From JAIPDZ01 sp034522175 (GTDB lineage Bacteria > Desulfobacterota > DSM-4660 > Desulfatiglandales > Desulfatiglandaceae): 64,000 nt of DNA. The position numbers and the translations under genes are program-made. The notes beneath the pieces are model-generated. The model was not told the DNA's origin. It made no database searches and saw nothing but the letters and a program-made list of their open reading frames with translations. Every line of letters begins with the position of its first letter. Within the stretch, counting starts at the first letter, position 1. This document shows, in pieces, positions 35,417 to 44,405 of this stretch. The stretch spans positions 4,092,001 to 4,156,000 of the forward strand of contig JAXHLQ010000001.1 of assembly GCA_034522175.1 (NCBI GenBank). Direction: 5' to 3'.

Positions 35417-37426
35417 ATGAACGAAACCAAAATTCAGTTAAGAAAACTGGGAGAGAAAATGGACAAAGACAAGAAGAAAGAGAAAATATTGGATATCAAG
35501 GCAGCCACCATTTGCGATGCCACGGCACAAATGCTAAAAAAGGCGGAGAAGGACGGCGTCGAAACCGCATTTCATCGGGCCAACACCATGAAGGCCTGTC
35601 CCATCGGAGCGGATTCCGCCTGTTGTAAGCACTGTTCCATGGGTCCTTGCCGTCTCAATGCAAAAGATCCCTACGGAAAGGTGGGCGTGTGCGGCGCCAC
35701 CATCGATACCATTCAGGCGAGAAATTTTGCCCGGATGGTGGCGAGCGGGGCAGCGGCCCATACGGACCACGGCATGTCCATGCTGGACCTTTTTCGAGAG
35801 GTGGTCAATGGCACTATAAAAGAGTACACCATCAAGGACCCCATCAAGCTGGAGGAAGTGGCAAGAGAAATGGGGATTGAGGTGGAAGGCAGAGACACAA
35901 AAGATATCGCCATGGATCTTTATGAGATTCTTGAAGGCACCTATACCCAGGTGGAGGGAGAGATCCCCTTTGTGAAGCGGGCCCCGGAAAAGACACTGGA
36001 GACCTGGCGTAAACACGGGGTGGTTCCCCGGGGGGCCATGCGAGAAATCATGGAATTGATGCACCGCACCCATATGGGGGTGGACCAGCATTATGAGAAC
36101 ATCACCAAACAATGTTCCCGCACCGCACTGGCCGACGGCTGGGGCGGGTCCATGGTGGCCACGGAGATATCCGACATCCTTTTCGGTACCCCGACCCCCG
36201 TAAAGGCGGAGGTCAACATGGGATGCCTCAAGGAGGATGAGGTCAACGTCATCATTCACGGTCATGAGCCCAACCTGTTCGAATCCATGCTGGCTTCTGT
36301 GGAAGATCCCAGCCTGGTGCAGGCAGCCAAGGATGCGGGGGCAAAGGGGATCAACCTCGTGGGTATGTGCTGTTCAGGTGCTGAAATGCTTTCGCGTCAT
36401 GGGGTGCCGCATGCAGGCAACTTCATGTCCACCGAAGCCATTCTCATAACCGGTGCGGTGGATGCCATGGGTGTGGATGTCCAGTGTATCAAGCAGGGCC
36501 TGGGCAAGGTGGCCGAATGTTACGGCACCAAACTGTTTACCACCAATCCCCGGTGTCACATCGAAGGCGTGGAGCACATCGAGTTTCATGAACACACGCC
36601 GAGGGAGTGCACCGACAGCATCGTCGAGAATGCCATTGTCCGGTTCAAGAACCGCAGCCTTCCGGTGGAGATTCCCAACATTCGGAATGCGGGGATTCAT
36701 GGCTTCTCTCACGAATACATCAACTACATGCTGGGCGGAACGTTCAGGGCCTCTTACACGCCGTTGAATGACAATATCATCAACGGCCGGATCCGGGGGG
36801 TCGCCGGTGTGGTGGGGTGTACCAACCCCAGGGTCAGGCAGGACTGGGTCCATGTGGAGCTGGTCAAGGAACTGATCAAGAATGACGTTCTCGTGGTCCA
36901 GACGGGCTGTTCCCAGATTGCCCTGGCCAAGGCCGGGCTCTATACGCCTGAGGCGGCGCATCTCGCCGGTGCCGGACTGCGGGAGGTCTGCGAGACGGTG
37001 GGCATGCCGCCGGTGCTGGGTCTCGGGTCCTGTGTGGACAACAGCCGGATCTTGATTGCCACCTCCGAGATGGTCAAGGCAGGGGGGCTTGGCGAAAGTA
37101 TTGCCGACTTGCCCGTGGCAGGGGCCGCCCCTGAGTGGATGAGTGAAAAGGCCATCTCCATCGGGCAGTATTTTGTGGCGTCGGGCGTGTATACGGTCTT
37201 CGGTGTCACCTACCCGATCATAGAGGAGACCAAATTTCACAAACTCCTCTTTGACGGTCTGGAGGAGATGGGCTTTGGGAAATGGGGCTTCACTGCCGAT
37301 CCCCATGAGATGGCCCAGATGATGATCGCCCACATTGACAAGAAGCGTAAAGCGCTCGGGATCGACAAGGCCCGGGACCGGGTCCTTCTCGATATGGCGG
37401 ATCGTCAGAAACTGGAAGCGGCCTAA
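35417..37426 (+). CDS. cooS: Anaerobic Ni-Fe carbon monoxide dehydrogenase catalytic subunit
   Basis: About 669 residues from ATG 35417 (ATG 35459 with GGGAGA 5 bp upstream is an equally good start). N-terminal cysteines for the B and D clusters occur in ACPIGADSACCKHCSMGPCR and VGVCGAT. The CO-binding C-cluster ligands lie in histidine- and cysteine-rich blocks further on, including NMGCLKEDEVNVIIHGHEP, VGMCCSGAEML, VVQTGCSQIALAKAGL and LGLGSCVDNSRIL. It oxidises CO or reduces CO2 via ferredoxin. No CooF or acetyl-CoA synthase genes are adjacent, so it is probably a stand-alone enzyme. A strong hairpin follows. Confidence 0.9.
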   Translation: MNETKIQLRKLGEKMDKDKKKEKILDIKAATICDATAQMLKKAEKDGVETAFHRANTMKACPIGADSACCKHCSMGPCRLNAKDPYGKVGVCGATIDTIQARNFARMVASGAAAHTDHGMSMLDLFREVVNGTIKEYTIKDPIKLEEVAREMGIEVEGRDTKDIAMDLYEILEGTYTQVEGEIPFVKRAPEKTLETWRKHGVVPRGAMREIMELMHRTHMGVDQHYENITKQCSRTALADGWGGSMVATEISDILFGTPTPVKAEVNMGCLKEDEVNVIIHGHEPNLFESMLASVEDPSLVQAAKDAGAKGINLVGMCCSGAEMLSRHGVPHAGNFMSTEAILITGAVDAMGVDVQCIKQGLGKVAECYGTKLFTTNPRCHIEGVEHIEFHEHTPRECTDSIVENAIVRFKNRSLPVEIPNIRNAGIHGFSHEYINYMLGGTFRASYTPLNDNIINGRIRGVAGVVGCTNPRVRQDWVHVELVKELIKNDVLVVQTGCSQIALAKAGLYTPEAAHLAGAGLREVCETVGMPPVLGLGSCVDNSRILIATSEMVKAGGLGESIADLPVAGAAPEWMSEKAISIGQYFVASGVYTVFGVTYPIIEETKFHKLLFDGLEEMGFGKWGFTADPHEMAQMMIAHIDKKRKALGIDKARDRVLLDMADRQKLEAA

Positions 37427-37482
37427 ATGGCAGGAACACTCACGCAAAGAGGCGTAAAATAGAAAGTAAATTTTCGCTTGAA

Positions 37483-37523
37483 CCGCCCCGTGAAACCATT
37501 GTGCATGTGTTTCACGGGGGCGG
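37483..37523 (+). terminator. Hairpin between cooS and the NiSOD gene
   Basis: CCGCCCCGTGAAAC (37483-37496) pairs with GTTTCACGGGGGCGG (37509-37523) with a one-base bulge around a 12-base loop. There is no T-tract; it is probably a terminator or mRNA-stabilising hairpin. Confidence 0.55.
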
Positions 37524-37563
37524 CTGTATGACGTGTTCTAAACCTATTTTAACGGAGGGTATC

Positions 37564-38028
37564 ATGAAAAAGAGAGCGGTTCAGTTGGGCATGGTGTTGG
37601 CGGTGATTCTGTGCGTTTCGTCCTACGCCGCATCCCATTGTGAGGTGCCGTGCGGAATCTATGACGACAATCTGAGATTCAAGATGATTGCCGAGGACAT
37701 CGATACCATCGAAAAGGCCATGAAACAGATCCAGCAATTGGCCAAAGAAAAGCCGATTAATTATAACCAGCTGGTCCGGTGGATTAACACCAAAGAGGAT
37801 CACGCCAATCGAATTCAGCATACGGTCAGCCAGTACTTCATGACCCAGAAAGTCAAATTGGGGTCGGAGCATTATACGGAAAAGCTGAGCATCCTGCATC
37901 ACATGCTGGTATACGCCATGAAATGCAAGCAGACCACGGATCTCAAGAATGCCGAAATCCTGAGGGACCTACTCCACAAATACAGCCATGGCGATTTTGA
38001 TTACACCCACAAAAAAGATGCCAAATGA
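37564..38028 (+). CDS. sodN: Nickel superoxide dismutase, secreted
   Basis: 154 residues from ATG 37564 after GGAGG. A Sec signal peptide (MKKRAVQLGMVLAVILCVSS) ends at AAS, and cleavage there would leave His25 as the new N-terminus. The nickel hook follows at once: H25-C26-E-V-P-C30-G-I-Y, matching the HCxxPCxxY motif. The rest is the four-helix-bundle NiSOD fold. Many NiSODs are matured by a dedicated peptidase; here signal peptidase itself could expose the hook. It dismutates superoxide outside the cytoplasm. Confidence 0.9.
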   Translation: MKKRAVQLGMVLAVILCVSSYAASHCEVPCGIYDDNLRFKMIAEDIDTIEKAMKQIQQLAKEKPINYNQLVRWINTKEDHANRIQHTVSQYFMTQKVKLGSEHYTEKLSILHHMLVYAMKCKQTTDLKNAEILRDLLHKYSHGDFDYTHKKDAK

Positions 38029-38103
38029 TGGGTTCTTTGACTGCCGGATAATGAGGAGCCTGACGGTGGTTCCGGTAAAAACCATTTTTTCCTGACGCGG
38101 TTA

Positions 38104-39900
38104 ATGAACGCCGATAATGACCATCGTTTAGATGTCCCTCGCTGGGATCTGACCGATCTATACGAAAGTGCCGGAGATCCCGGAATTTTCCAGGATCTCG
38201 AGACCGTGAGGGCCCAGGCCGTCGAATTTCGGACGACGTACAGGGGCCGATTCATTCACCATCGCGTCGATCCTCTTCAACTCCTTTCCGCCCTGAAGGC
38301 ATACGAGGCCATCCATGAGCAGGGCATGGGGCCCTTTTTCTTTGCCTTTCTTCAGCACGCTGCACAAACCCGAGAACCCGAATGCCTGTCGTTATTCCAG
38401 CGAATTCGGGAAACGTGGAAAACCATCTCCAAAGACATCCGCTTTTTTGAGCATGAACTGATGGGGTTGACGGCGGCAGGTTTTGAGGAACTCCTTCGCC
38501 ATCCTGATCTGTCACCCTACCGGTGGTTTCTAATGCGTCTCATCCGGCAAAGGCCCCATCGGCTCAGTGAGTCTGAGGAGGAGATCTTAGATGCCCATTT
38601 TTCTGCCTGTAGAAGCAGCCTGACATCGTTTTATGACGAATTTCTGGGATCCCTTGTCTTTTCCATAAAGATCGATCATAGATTGCGTCGACTGCACATG
38701 GAGGAGGTGGCGCAGTTACGCTGTTCACCCGACGGGGCCATTCGCAGGCGGGCTGTCCATGGGAGCCTTCAGGAACTGAGCAAACACGGTACGGTGTTCA
38801 AACACATCCTCAACGCCGTGGTCGAAAGCCATCTGCAGGAAAAAGAGTCGCGGGCATACGCATCGGTGCTGCAAATGAACCTCGTGTCAGATGGACTGGA
38901 TGAGGATGTCATGGAGACCCTGATGGACAGGGTGGAATCCCATTATCCGCTGGCGAGGACTTACTGGGGGCTCAAGGCCCGCCGGCTTGGAGCAGACAGG
39001 CTGGCCCATGAAGATCTCTTGGCCCCCACGGGGGGTGCCCATGCCAATATCCCATTTTCAGAGGGGAGGGATCTGATTCTCGCATGTTCAAAGGAAATTC
39101 ATCCCACCATATGCGATTACGCCAGGGCTTGTTTCGGTGCGGGAAGGGTTGATGCACAGTTACGGAAAGGGAAACGGATCGGTGCGTTCTGTGAATCTTT
39201 CGCGCCGTCACAACCCCCCTATGTCGCCATCAGCTACGGCGGGACCATCAGGGACCTGATGATCCTGTCCCATGAGATGGGCCATGTCATTCACTATTGC
39301 ATGGCCGCCGGAAAGAGCTACCTCAATTTCAGACCACCGCCCATTCTGGCAGAAACCGCCGCCACTTTTTTTGAGATGCTTTTTTGCCGCTATCTCATGG
39401 AACAGCCGGCATTCGCGGACCATCAGGCCGACATCCTGGGGACCTGTGTGGATGATATCCTGGTATGCATTTTCCGCCAGCACGTGCTGACCCGTTTTGA
39501 GCAGTCCATATATGAAGTAAGGGGGGATCATTTCCTGAGTGAAATGGAGATCGGTGATCTCTGGTGGAAGAAAAACCGTAAGCTCTTTGGCGAATCCGTT
39601 AAGATGGGGCGTGAATACCGCTGGGGATGGACACCCATCCCCCATTTTATTCACCATCCATTTTACTGTTACAGTTATATATTCGGGAACATGGTATCGC
39701 TCTGGCTGTTTAACCGGTATCAGCAGGACAGCCGGGAAGCACTGGATGCACTCTTCCATCTCCTGCGTTCAGGGGGCGCTGAGGCGCCTCTGGATCTCCT
39801 CTCTCGGTTGGGCATTGATCCCACGAAGGATGCCTTTTATGAAACGGCATTCGAGTGCCTGAACGGGCTGATTCATTCCTTGGAAACGCTCCCGTCTTAA
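38104..39900 (+). CDS. M3 family oligoendopeptidase (PepF-like)
   Basis: 598 residues. The zinc site HEMGH (LMILSHEMGHVIHYC) is near residue 388, and the third ligand lies in PILAETAATFFEM. The N-terminus (LDVPRWDLTDLYES) is that of PepF-type enzymes, which cut peptides of 7-17 residues in the cytosol. It converges with the CHAP-repeat RiPP operon on the opposite strand, 76 bp from its methyltransferase. A role in leader or follower removal is conceivable but unproven. Confidence 0.85.
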   Translation: MNADNDHRLDVPRWDLTDLYESAGDPGIFQDLETVRAQAVEFRTTYRGRFIHHRVDPLQLLSALKAYEAIHEQGMGPFFFAFLQHAAQTREPECLSLFQRIRETWKTISKDIRFFEHELMGLTAAGFEELLRHPDLSPYRWFLMRLIRQRPHRLSESEEEILDAHFSACRSSLTSFYDEFLGSLVFSIKIDHRLRRLHMEEVAQLRCSPDGAIRRRAVHGSLQELSKHGTVFKHILNAVVESHLQEKESRAYASVLQMNLVSDGLDEDVMETLMDRVESHYPLARTYWGLKARRLGADRLAHEDLLAPTGGAHANIPFSEGRDLILACSKEIHPTICDYARACFGAGRVDAQLRKGKRIGAFCESFAPSQPPYVAISYGGTIRDLMILSHEMGHVIHYCMAAGKSYLNFRPPPILAETAATFFEMLFCRYLMEQPAFADHQADILGTCVDDILVCIFRQHVLTRFEQSIYEVRGDHFLSEMEIGDLWWKKNRKLFGESVKMGREYRWGWTPIPHFIHHPFYCYSYIFGNMVSLWLFNRYQQDSREALDALFHLLRSGGAEAPLDLLSRLGIDPTKDAFYETAFECLNGLIHSLETLPS

Positions 39901-39976
39901 CCCCAGTGTGCAAGGGATTGACGCCCCTTGAACAGCGTGTGGGGATATACCCCCTCTTTCACCGGCTGTGTCTACC

Positions 39977-40918
39977 CTAACGTGAGGCCTTGAGGGAACG
40001 GCTCCGGATGAGCTCGAAAAGGTTTTTGTGGGTCCTGATTTTCCACCAGATACTGCCTTTTCGTTCCACATGCCACGGGGGCAACATGTGCCCCCCATCA
40101 CCCGTAAACAAGGCAGCGACGTTATCGATACCGCGTCCTTCAAAGGGGCCCGTTTCTGTGCCCCCAAGCCAGTTTTCCTTCTGTGTGACCGTCTCACACC
40201 ACGAAAAAGGATCGGAGAACAAAAACTGGGCCCCGTGGATATTCGCCACACGGTTCATTTCTTCAAGGTGTTTCAAGGGTCTGGGGAGTTTATCGATGAG
40301 GTTGAGTGAGGCGACCGACGAGAAACGCGTCGATGGAAAGGGGAGGGACTGGATATCCCCCACGATGAAATCGACGGCATCAACGCGCCAGGTATCCGGA
40401 AGCTGAAGGGTAAAGAATTCTTGAAGGGCGCCCTCCATGGGGATATGAAACGCGAGTCTCCCCTGTTTCATAAGGTCTCTTGCGGCGCTGATGAATGTAC
40501 GCGATCGGTCGATTCCCACGGCAAAATCCGATTTCGCGGCCATTTCAAAGGTGAACCGACCCACTGCACAACCGGCATCCAGCGCAACACCGGGAGATGG
40601 TGCCATCCGTTCGGCCCACTCGGAATAGGCGGGGGTTGCGTCCGTGTCGCCCGAAAGGTCCGCATAGTGACTCCACAGATAGGACGCCAGCAATGCAGGG
40701 TCTTCATAACGGTTTTGTGCTTCGTGGTCTAAAGCGGATGCTGGAATGAATGACGCGATAGCGTCGGTAATGGAATAGGATTCGTTGCAGCGGTTGCAAT
40801 GGAGAGAACCGGTAATGATATCATCATCTTTCTGATTGTCGATACGACAGGAAAGAGCCATTTCATCCGGCAGGCAAGCCGGACAGATGAGCATATCGAG
40901 AAGTGCGGTTTTCATCAT
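39977..40918 (-). CDS. Zinc-ribbon SAM-dependent methyltransferase
   Basis: 313 residues. A Trm112-like zinc ribbon at the N-terminus (CPAC 12-15; CNRC 41-44, in a context ending YSITDAIASFIP) is followed by a class I methyltransferase domain with motif I VALDAGCAVGRFTFEMA near residue 112 and post-I VGIDRS. A motif IV-like phrase is VDFIVGDIQSLPFP. It is the last gene of the minus-strand group radical SAM, precursor, methyltransferase, 71 bp after the precursor and behind a terminator, so its expression should be lower than the precursor's. It may methylate the CHAP peptide or an end group. Confidence 0.75.
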   Translation of the reverse strand: MMKTALLDMLICPACLPDEMALSCRIDNQKDDDIITGSLHCNRCNESYSITDAIASFIPASALDHEAQNRYEDPALLASYLWSHYADLSGDTDATPAYSEWAERMAPSPGVALDAGCAVGRFTFEMAAKSDFAVGIDRSRTFISAARDLMKQGRLAFHIPMEGALQEFFTLQLPDTWRVDAVDFIVGDIQSLPFPSTRFSSVASLNLIDKLPRPLKHLEEMNRVANIHGAQFLFSDPFSWCETVTQKENWLGGTETGPFEGRGIDNVAALFTGDGGHMLPPWHVERKGSIWWKIRTHKNLFELIRSRSLKASR

Positions 40919-40933
40919 CCATGCATAAAAGAT

Positions 40934-40966
40934 AAAAAAAGGGGGAGTTCCGTCATGAACCCCCCC
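40934..40966 (-). terminator. Rho-independent terminator after the CHAP-repeat precursor gene
   Basis: On the minus strand a GC-rich stem (run of G at 40961-40966 with TTC, pairing with GGAACTCCCCC ending at 40941) is followed by seven T (40940-40934). This is a textbook terminator between precursor and methyltransferase. It would give a short abundant precursor transcript with partial read-through. Confidence 0.85.
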
Positions 40967-40989
40967 ATGTGCTTAAAATTAAAGCCTGT

Positions 40990-41130
40990 TTATGCCGGGG
41001 CATGACATGCGGGTGCATGACAGGCCGGGGCGTGGCATGCGGGTGCATGGCATGAGGGTGCATGACATGACGGGGCATGACAACTGGCGGCATAAGATTC
41101 ACGTTTTTCCACTCTTTTAATCTTTGTCAT
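40990..41130 (-). CDS. CHAP-repeat RiPP precursor peptide
   Basis: A 46-residue peptide too short for usual ORF calling. The leader is MTKIKRVEKRESYAAS (16 residues), followed by six exact tandem units: CHAPS, CHAPS, CHAPA, CHAPA, CHAPA, CHAPA, ending at TAA. A perfect ribosome-binding site AGGAGGTG sits about 8 bp before the ATG. Codons vary between units (TGT/TGC, CAT/CAC, GCA/GCC, CCC/CCG), so selection acts on the protein and not on a DNA repeat. It lies between a PqqD-domain radical SAM gene and a methyltransferase gene on the same strand and ends at a strong terminator. Regular Cys/His every five residues offers modification or metal-binding sites. No named precursor family is recognised. 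Confidence 0.85.
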   Translation of the reverse strand: MTKIKRVEKRESYAASCHAPSCHAPSCHAPACHAPACHAPACHAPA

Positions 41131-41233
41131 CTCGGTTCACCTCCTTTCTTTGAAAATGGCCTTTACAAATAGGATGACTATGGATTTGAAGCAGCCTCCT
41201 GGATGGAAAATAAGCCGTATATGCGGTCAAATG

Positions 41234-43294
41234 TTAGGGTACCGAGACCTTTGAAAAACGCCCCCTTTTCAAAGGTCTCGCATTCTGAGTATTCCATTTT
41301 CGCCGAGAGCGCGTTGCCGCCTCCACACAGGCTTCAAAAAAATCGGTATCTTCGAGGCCTCCACCGTGGGAGCGATAAAGTTTCCTGCATATTTCCTTAA
41401 GTGTCGCATGTCCATCACATTCCGTCAAGAAATCCTTTACGAAAAAGTTGATTTCCAACACCTCCAGTGTATCATCCGTTTGCAGAAAGATGAGGGGGGT
41501 CTTTTTCGGAGGGTAAGATTCATGAAAATGGTCATGCTTAAGGTCTAAAATAATCATCGGTAGATCAAAGTCAAAGGCTTCTATGATGATTCTATCGTTT
41601 TTTAAAGGCCGGAGTGTTTTGAGTTGCTGAAGATCCATGTGAAAAGGGGCATGTTGGATCGGCGACTCGGCAACAGCGATGGCCGTGGTTTCATATCGCA
41701 GCAAATCAGGGAGATGGGGCCTTGTGGTTCGGCCGCGCTTTCGTATGTGTTCGCCAACAAATTCACTGAAATGGTGGTAGACATCCCGGGGCGTTAATGA
41801 AACGGTTTTTTCTTCTTTGTGTTGCGCTATCCACCTGAGCCAATCAGCAAAAAGAGCGGAGATGGATATTTCGCATTCAATAGAGAGCATCAGGAAAGAC
41901 CTGGGGTAAAGCTGAACCATCAGAGGAAAATAGGATGCGAGATGTCCCAGTTCTTCGAGGGACATCCCCCGGCAGGAGAGATTATAAAAACTGCTGAATA
42001 TCAGAGGGTGATCATTGATCATCTGGTCATCTGACTCAAGGCGGCGACCTTCGTGAAACTCAAGGCCCAGAGAGAAGTAGGTGTCCACCACCCGGACAAG
42101 GGTCTTCCCATAGCGGGTGTGAAGGTCGGTGCCGGGGAGGACCGTGGGCATCTGGATCAGTGGATTGTTGTTGCCCACAATGCCGGCCCGAAGGGCCAGT
42201 GCCAGGGTCTCATCAATGTCCTGGCGTGTCTCTTCCGGAAACCCGATAACAAAACTGAGCGTGGGAATGATTCCCTGTTCCGCGGTGTCCACCACGCGTT
42301 CGTACAGGATATCCCGGTTGATGCGTTTTCGAATGAAGGAGAGGGTTCGTTCTGAGCCCGAATCGATGCCGTAACACATGGATTCGCATCCGGCTTCCCG
42401 CATCAAACGAAGTAAGGATGCGTCCACGCTGTCCAGGCGGGAGATGCAGTACCAGGGGAGATGGTTGAGTCCCTTTTGAACCACGCGATGACAGAAGGCT
42501 TCCACAAAAGACCGCTGGGCGGTAAACTGATCATAAGAGAGGAGAAAGCACTCGGCCCCGAAGCGGGTATGAAGGGTTTCCATCTCTTCAACGAGGCGGT
42601 TCACGGAAAACGTACGGGTCTTTCGCTGCCACATCAAAGACTCGGAGCAATAAATGCAACGATGGGGACACCCACGCCCCACTTCAAGAATGGCGATACT
42701 CCGGGGAAGATGGCAGGCGTCGCGATACTCGGAAAATGAGGGTAAAAAGGAATAGTCCGGAAGGGGGAGTGTATCCAGATCAGGCATCAAGGGTCGGGAC
42801 TTATTCTGAACGATCGCTTCACCGTGCCGCCATGTGATTCCGGGGATGCCGTCCAAGTGTCCGGTTTTGTTCAGTGATCGGATCAATTCCTTAAATGTGA
42901 TCTCGCCCTCCCCGCGTATGATGACATCCACACAGGGAAATCGCTCCATGGTTTCCCTATCCAGAAATGACGCGTTGTGTCCTCCCAGCACAATCTGAAT
43001 GCCTGGTTTTTTTTCCTTGATGCGCTTTGAAATTTGAAGGATGGCGGGGTATGTGGTACACTGTGCAGACAGACCCACAATATCGGGATGATGATCCAGT
43101 ATGATGTCTGTGCAATCGTCGTAAATGGCCTTTCCCATTTTAAGAGACCCTTGACGAATGGCCAGCACCAGATCCACGAGGCGTACCTGGTGCGGCGTGT
43201 CTTTGAGCGCGGTGGCCAGATTGATCAGCCCGAGCGGGGGCAGGTTGTACATGGAAGAAAGATAGAACGGGGGGAATACCAGCGTGATATTCAT
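41234..43294 (-). CDS. B12-binding radical SAM protein with C-terminal PqqD-like (RRE) domain
   Basis: 686 residues. The N-terminal 130 residues form a cobalamin-binding Rossmann domain (NITLVFPPFYLSSMYNLPPL, IVGLSAQCTTYP, IVLGGHNASFL). The radical SAM core has C209-x3-C213-x2-C216 (GRGCPHRCIYCSES). Residues about 610-675 (LEINFFVKDFLTECDGHATL, EICRKLY, FFEACVEAA) resemble the PqqD-type RiPP recognition element. Cobalamin radical SAM enzymes methylate unactivated carbons or build thioether/ring links. The gene heads the operon rSAM, precursor (103 bp later), methyltransferase. The last residues overlap a 15-bp perfect inverted repeat. It is the probable maturase of the CHAP peptide. Confidence 0.85.
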   Translation of the reverse strand: MNITLVFPPFYLSSMYNLPPLGLINLATALKDTPHQVRLVDLVLAIRQGSLKMGKAIYDDCTDIILDHHPDIVGLSAQCTTYPAILQISKRIKEKKPGIQIVLGGHNASFLDRETMERFPCVDVIIRGEGEITFKELIRSLNKTGHLDGIPGITWRHGEAIVQNKSRPLMPDLDTLPLPDYSFLPSFSEYRDACHLPRSIAILEVGRGCPHRCIYCSESLMWQRKTRTFSVNRLVEEMETLHTRFGAECFLLSYDQFTAQRSFVEAFCHRVVQKGLNHLPWYCISRLDSVDASLLRLMREAGCESMCYGIDSGSERTLSFIRKRINRDILYERVVDTAEQGIIPTLSFVIGFPEETRQDIDETLALALRAGIVGNNNPLIQMPTVLPGTDLHTRYGKTLVRVVDTYFSLGLEFHEGRRLESDDQMINDHPLIFSSFYNLSCRGMSLEELGHLASYFPLMVQLYPRSFLMLSIECEISISALFADWLRWIAQHKEEKTVSLTPRDVYHHFSEFVGEHIRKRGRTTRPHLPDLLRYETTAIAVAESPIQHAPFHMDLQQLKTLRPLKNDRIIIEAFDFDLPMIILDLKHDHFHESYPPKKTPLIFLQTDDTLEVLEINFFVKDFLTECDGHATLKEICRKLYRSHGGGLEDTDFFEACVEAATRSRRKWNTQNARPLKRGRFSKVSVP
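41243..41280. repeat. Perfect 15-bp inverted repeat at the radical SAM 3' end
   Basis: CGAGACCTTTGAAAA (41243-41257) and its reverse complement (41266-41280) flank an 8-base C-rich loop. It sits within the last codons of the radical SAM gene, upstream of the precursor. It could be a dispersed palindrome that altered the protein tail, or an mRNA processing/attenuation hairpin. Confidence 0.7.
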
Positions 43295-43354
43295 AAAAAA
43301 ATCTCTCGATCACTGCGTTCTGAATGCTAAACCCAAGAAACGGAGGCCAAGGGC

Positions 43355-44368
43355 TTGCAACACAGTGACCATCAAATGATGTCGAGGCCTGACGCACTGG
43401 ACAGAAGCCTTGAGCACGAGCAGCACCCGGACGTGGTTGTGGACGCCCATGTGGATCTCCCCTATTTTATGGCACGTTATGCACCAAAGTCAATGCTGAG
43501 CGAGATTCAAGAGGGGCCATTTACCTTGAATAAAGCCAAATCCGCTGGAATTCGGCTCTTTTTTACAGCCATCTATTGTGAAGATCGGTTCAATGGCCAT
43601 GGATCCTTTGCGCATTTCCAGGAGATATGGAATGCGATGCTGAATGGCTGTGACCAGGTGGTTACCTTGCCGGATACCCCTGATCCCCTGGGAGCGCTTG
43701 AATCCGATGATGCGATTTACACGCTCTTTCTCATTGAAAATGCAGACCCCCTGGTGGGACAAAATGCATATATCGAGCAGTTGAGGGAGCTCGGCATCCG
43801 TTTGGTCGGGCTCACCCATGCGGGAAAGAACCGGCTTGCAGACGGCAACGCGATCCGCTATTCCGACGGGTTGACGCCCGAGGGAAAAGCATTGATTCAA
43901 AACTTGGTGGAACACCGAATTCTCGTGGATGTGGCCCACCTTCATCCCACATGTTTCCGGCAACTCATGAAATCCGTTGAATCGCCCATTGTCTGCTCCC
44001 ATACGGGGATCCGGAGCATCTGCGATACGCCCCGAAATCTCGACCTGGAGCAGGTGAAGGAGATTGGGGAAAGGGGGGGCGTGGTGGGCGTTACCTTCAA
44101 TCCCGAGATGCTGGTCTCGGGAAGAGGGGCGTCCCTGATGGATGTGTTTGCCCACATCGATACGGTGGTGCAGCGATTTGGCCCGAAATGGGTGGGGATC
44201 GGCTCTGATTTCTGTGGTTTTGATATGAAGACGGAAGGCTTGGAAGACATCGCCCAAATCCCTTCGTTGATCCATGAGATGGAGGTCCACGGATATCCCC
44301 GTCAGGCGGTGTTGGATATCATGGGCCATAACTGGCTGAGGGTGTTACAATCCGTCGATAGGCCGTAA
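43355..44368 (+). CDS. M19 membrane-dipeptidase-like peptidase
   Basis: 337 residues from ATG 43355 (later ATGs at 43376 and 43379 are possible). The metal ligands of renal-dipeptidase family M19 are visible: DAHVDLPYF near residue 31, the bridging Glu in LFLIENADPL, LVDVAHLHP, PIVCSHTGIRSI and VGIGSDFCGFD. It hydrolyses dipeptides, often with D-residues. It diverges from the radical SAM gene with only 60 bp between starts, so the two share a promoter region. A role in processing or recycling the RiPP is possible. No signal peptide is evident. Confidence 0.8.
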   Translation: MQHSDHQMMSRPDALDRSLEHEQHPDVVVDAHVDLPYFMARYAPKSMLSEIQEGPFTLNKAKSAGIRLFFTAIYCEDRFNGHGSFAHFQEIWNAMLNGCDQVVTLPDTPDPLGALESDDAIYTLFLIENADPLVGQNAYIEQLRELGIRLVGLTHAGKNRLADGNAIRYSDGLTPEGKALIQNLVEHRILVDVAHLHPTCFRQLMKSVESPIVCSHTGIRSICDTPRNLDLEQVKEIGERGGVVGVTFNPEMLVSGRGASLMDVFAHIDTVVQRFGPKWVGIGSDFCGFDMKTEGLEDIAQIPSLIHEMEVHGYPRQAVLDIMGHNWLRVLQSVDRP

Positions 44369-44405
44369 ATTATGCCCGACTGAGCATTGAATCGAGGTGC
44401 TGGAT

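Noticed and set aside
43490..44329. Minus-strand ORF of 279 residues opposite the M19 dipeptidase
   Set aside because: A shadow frame; the plus strand has all M19 metal-ligand motifs.
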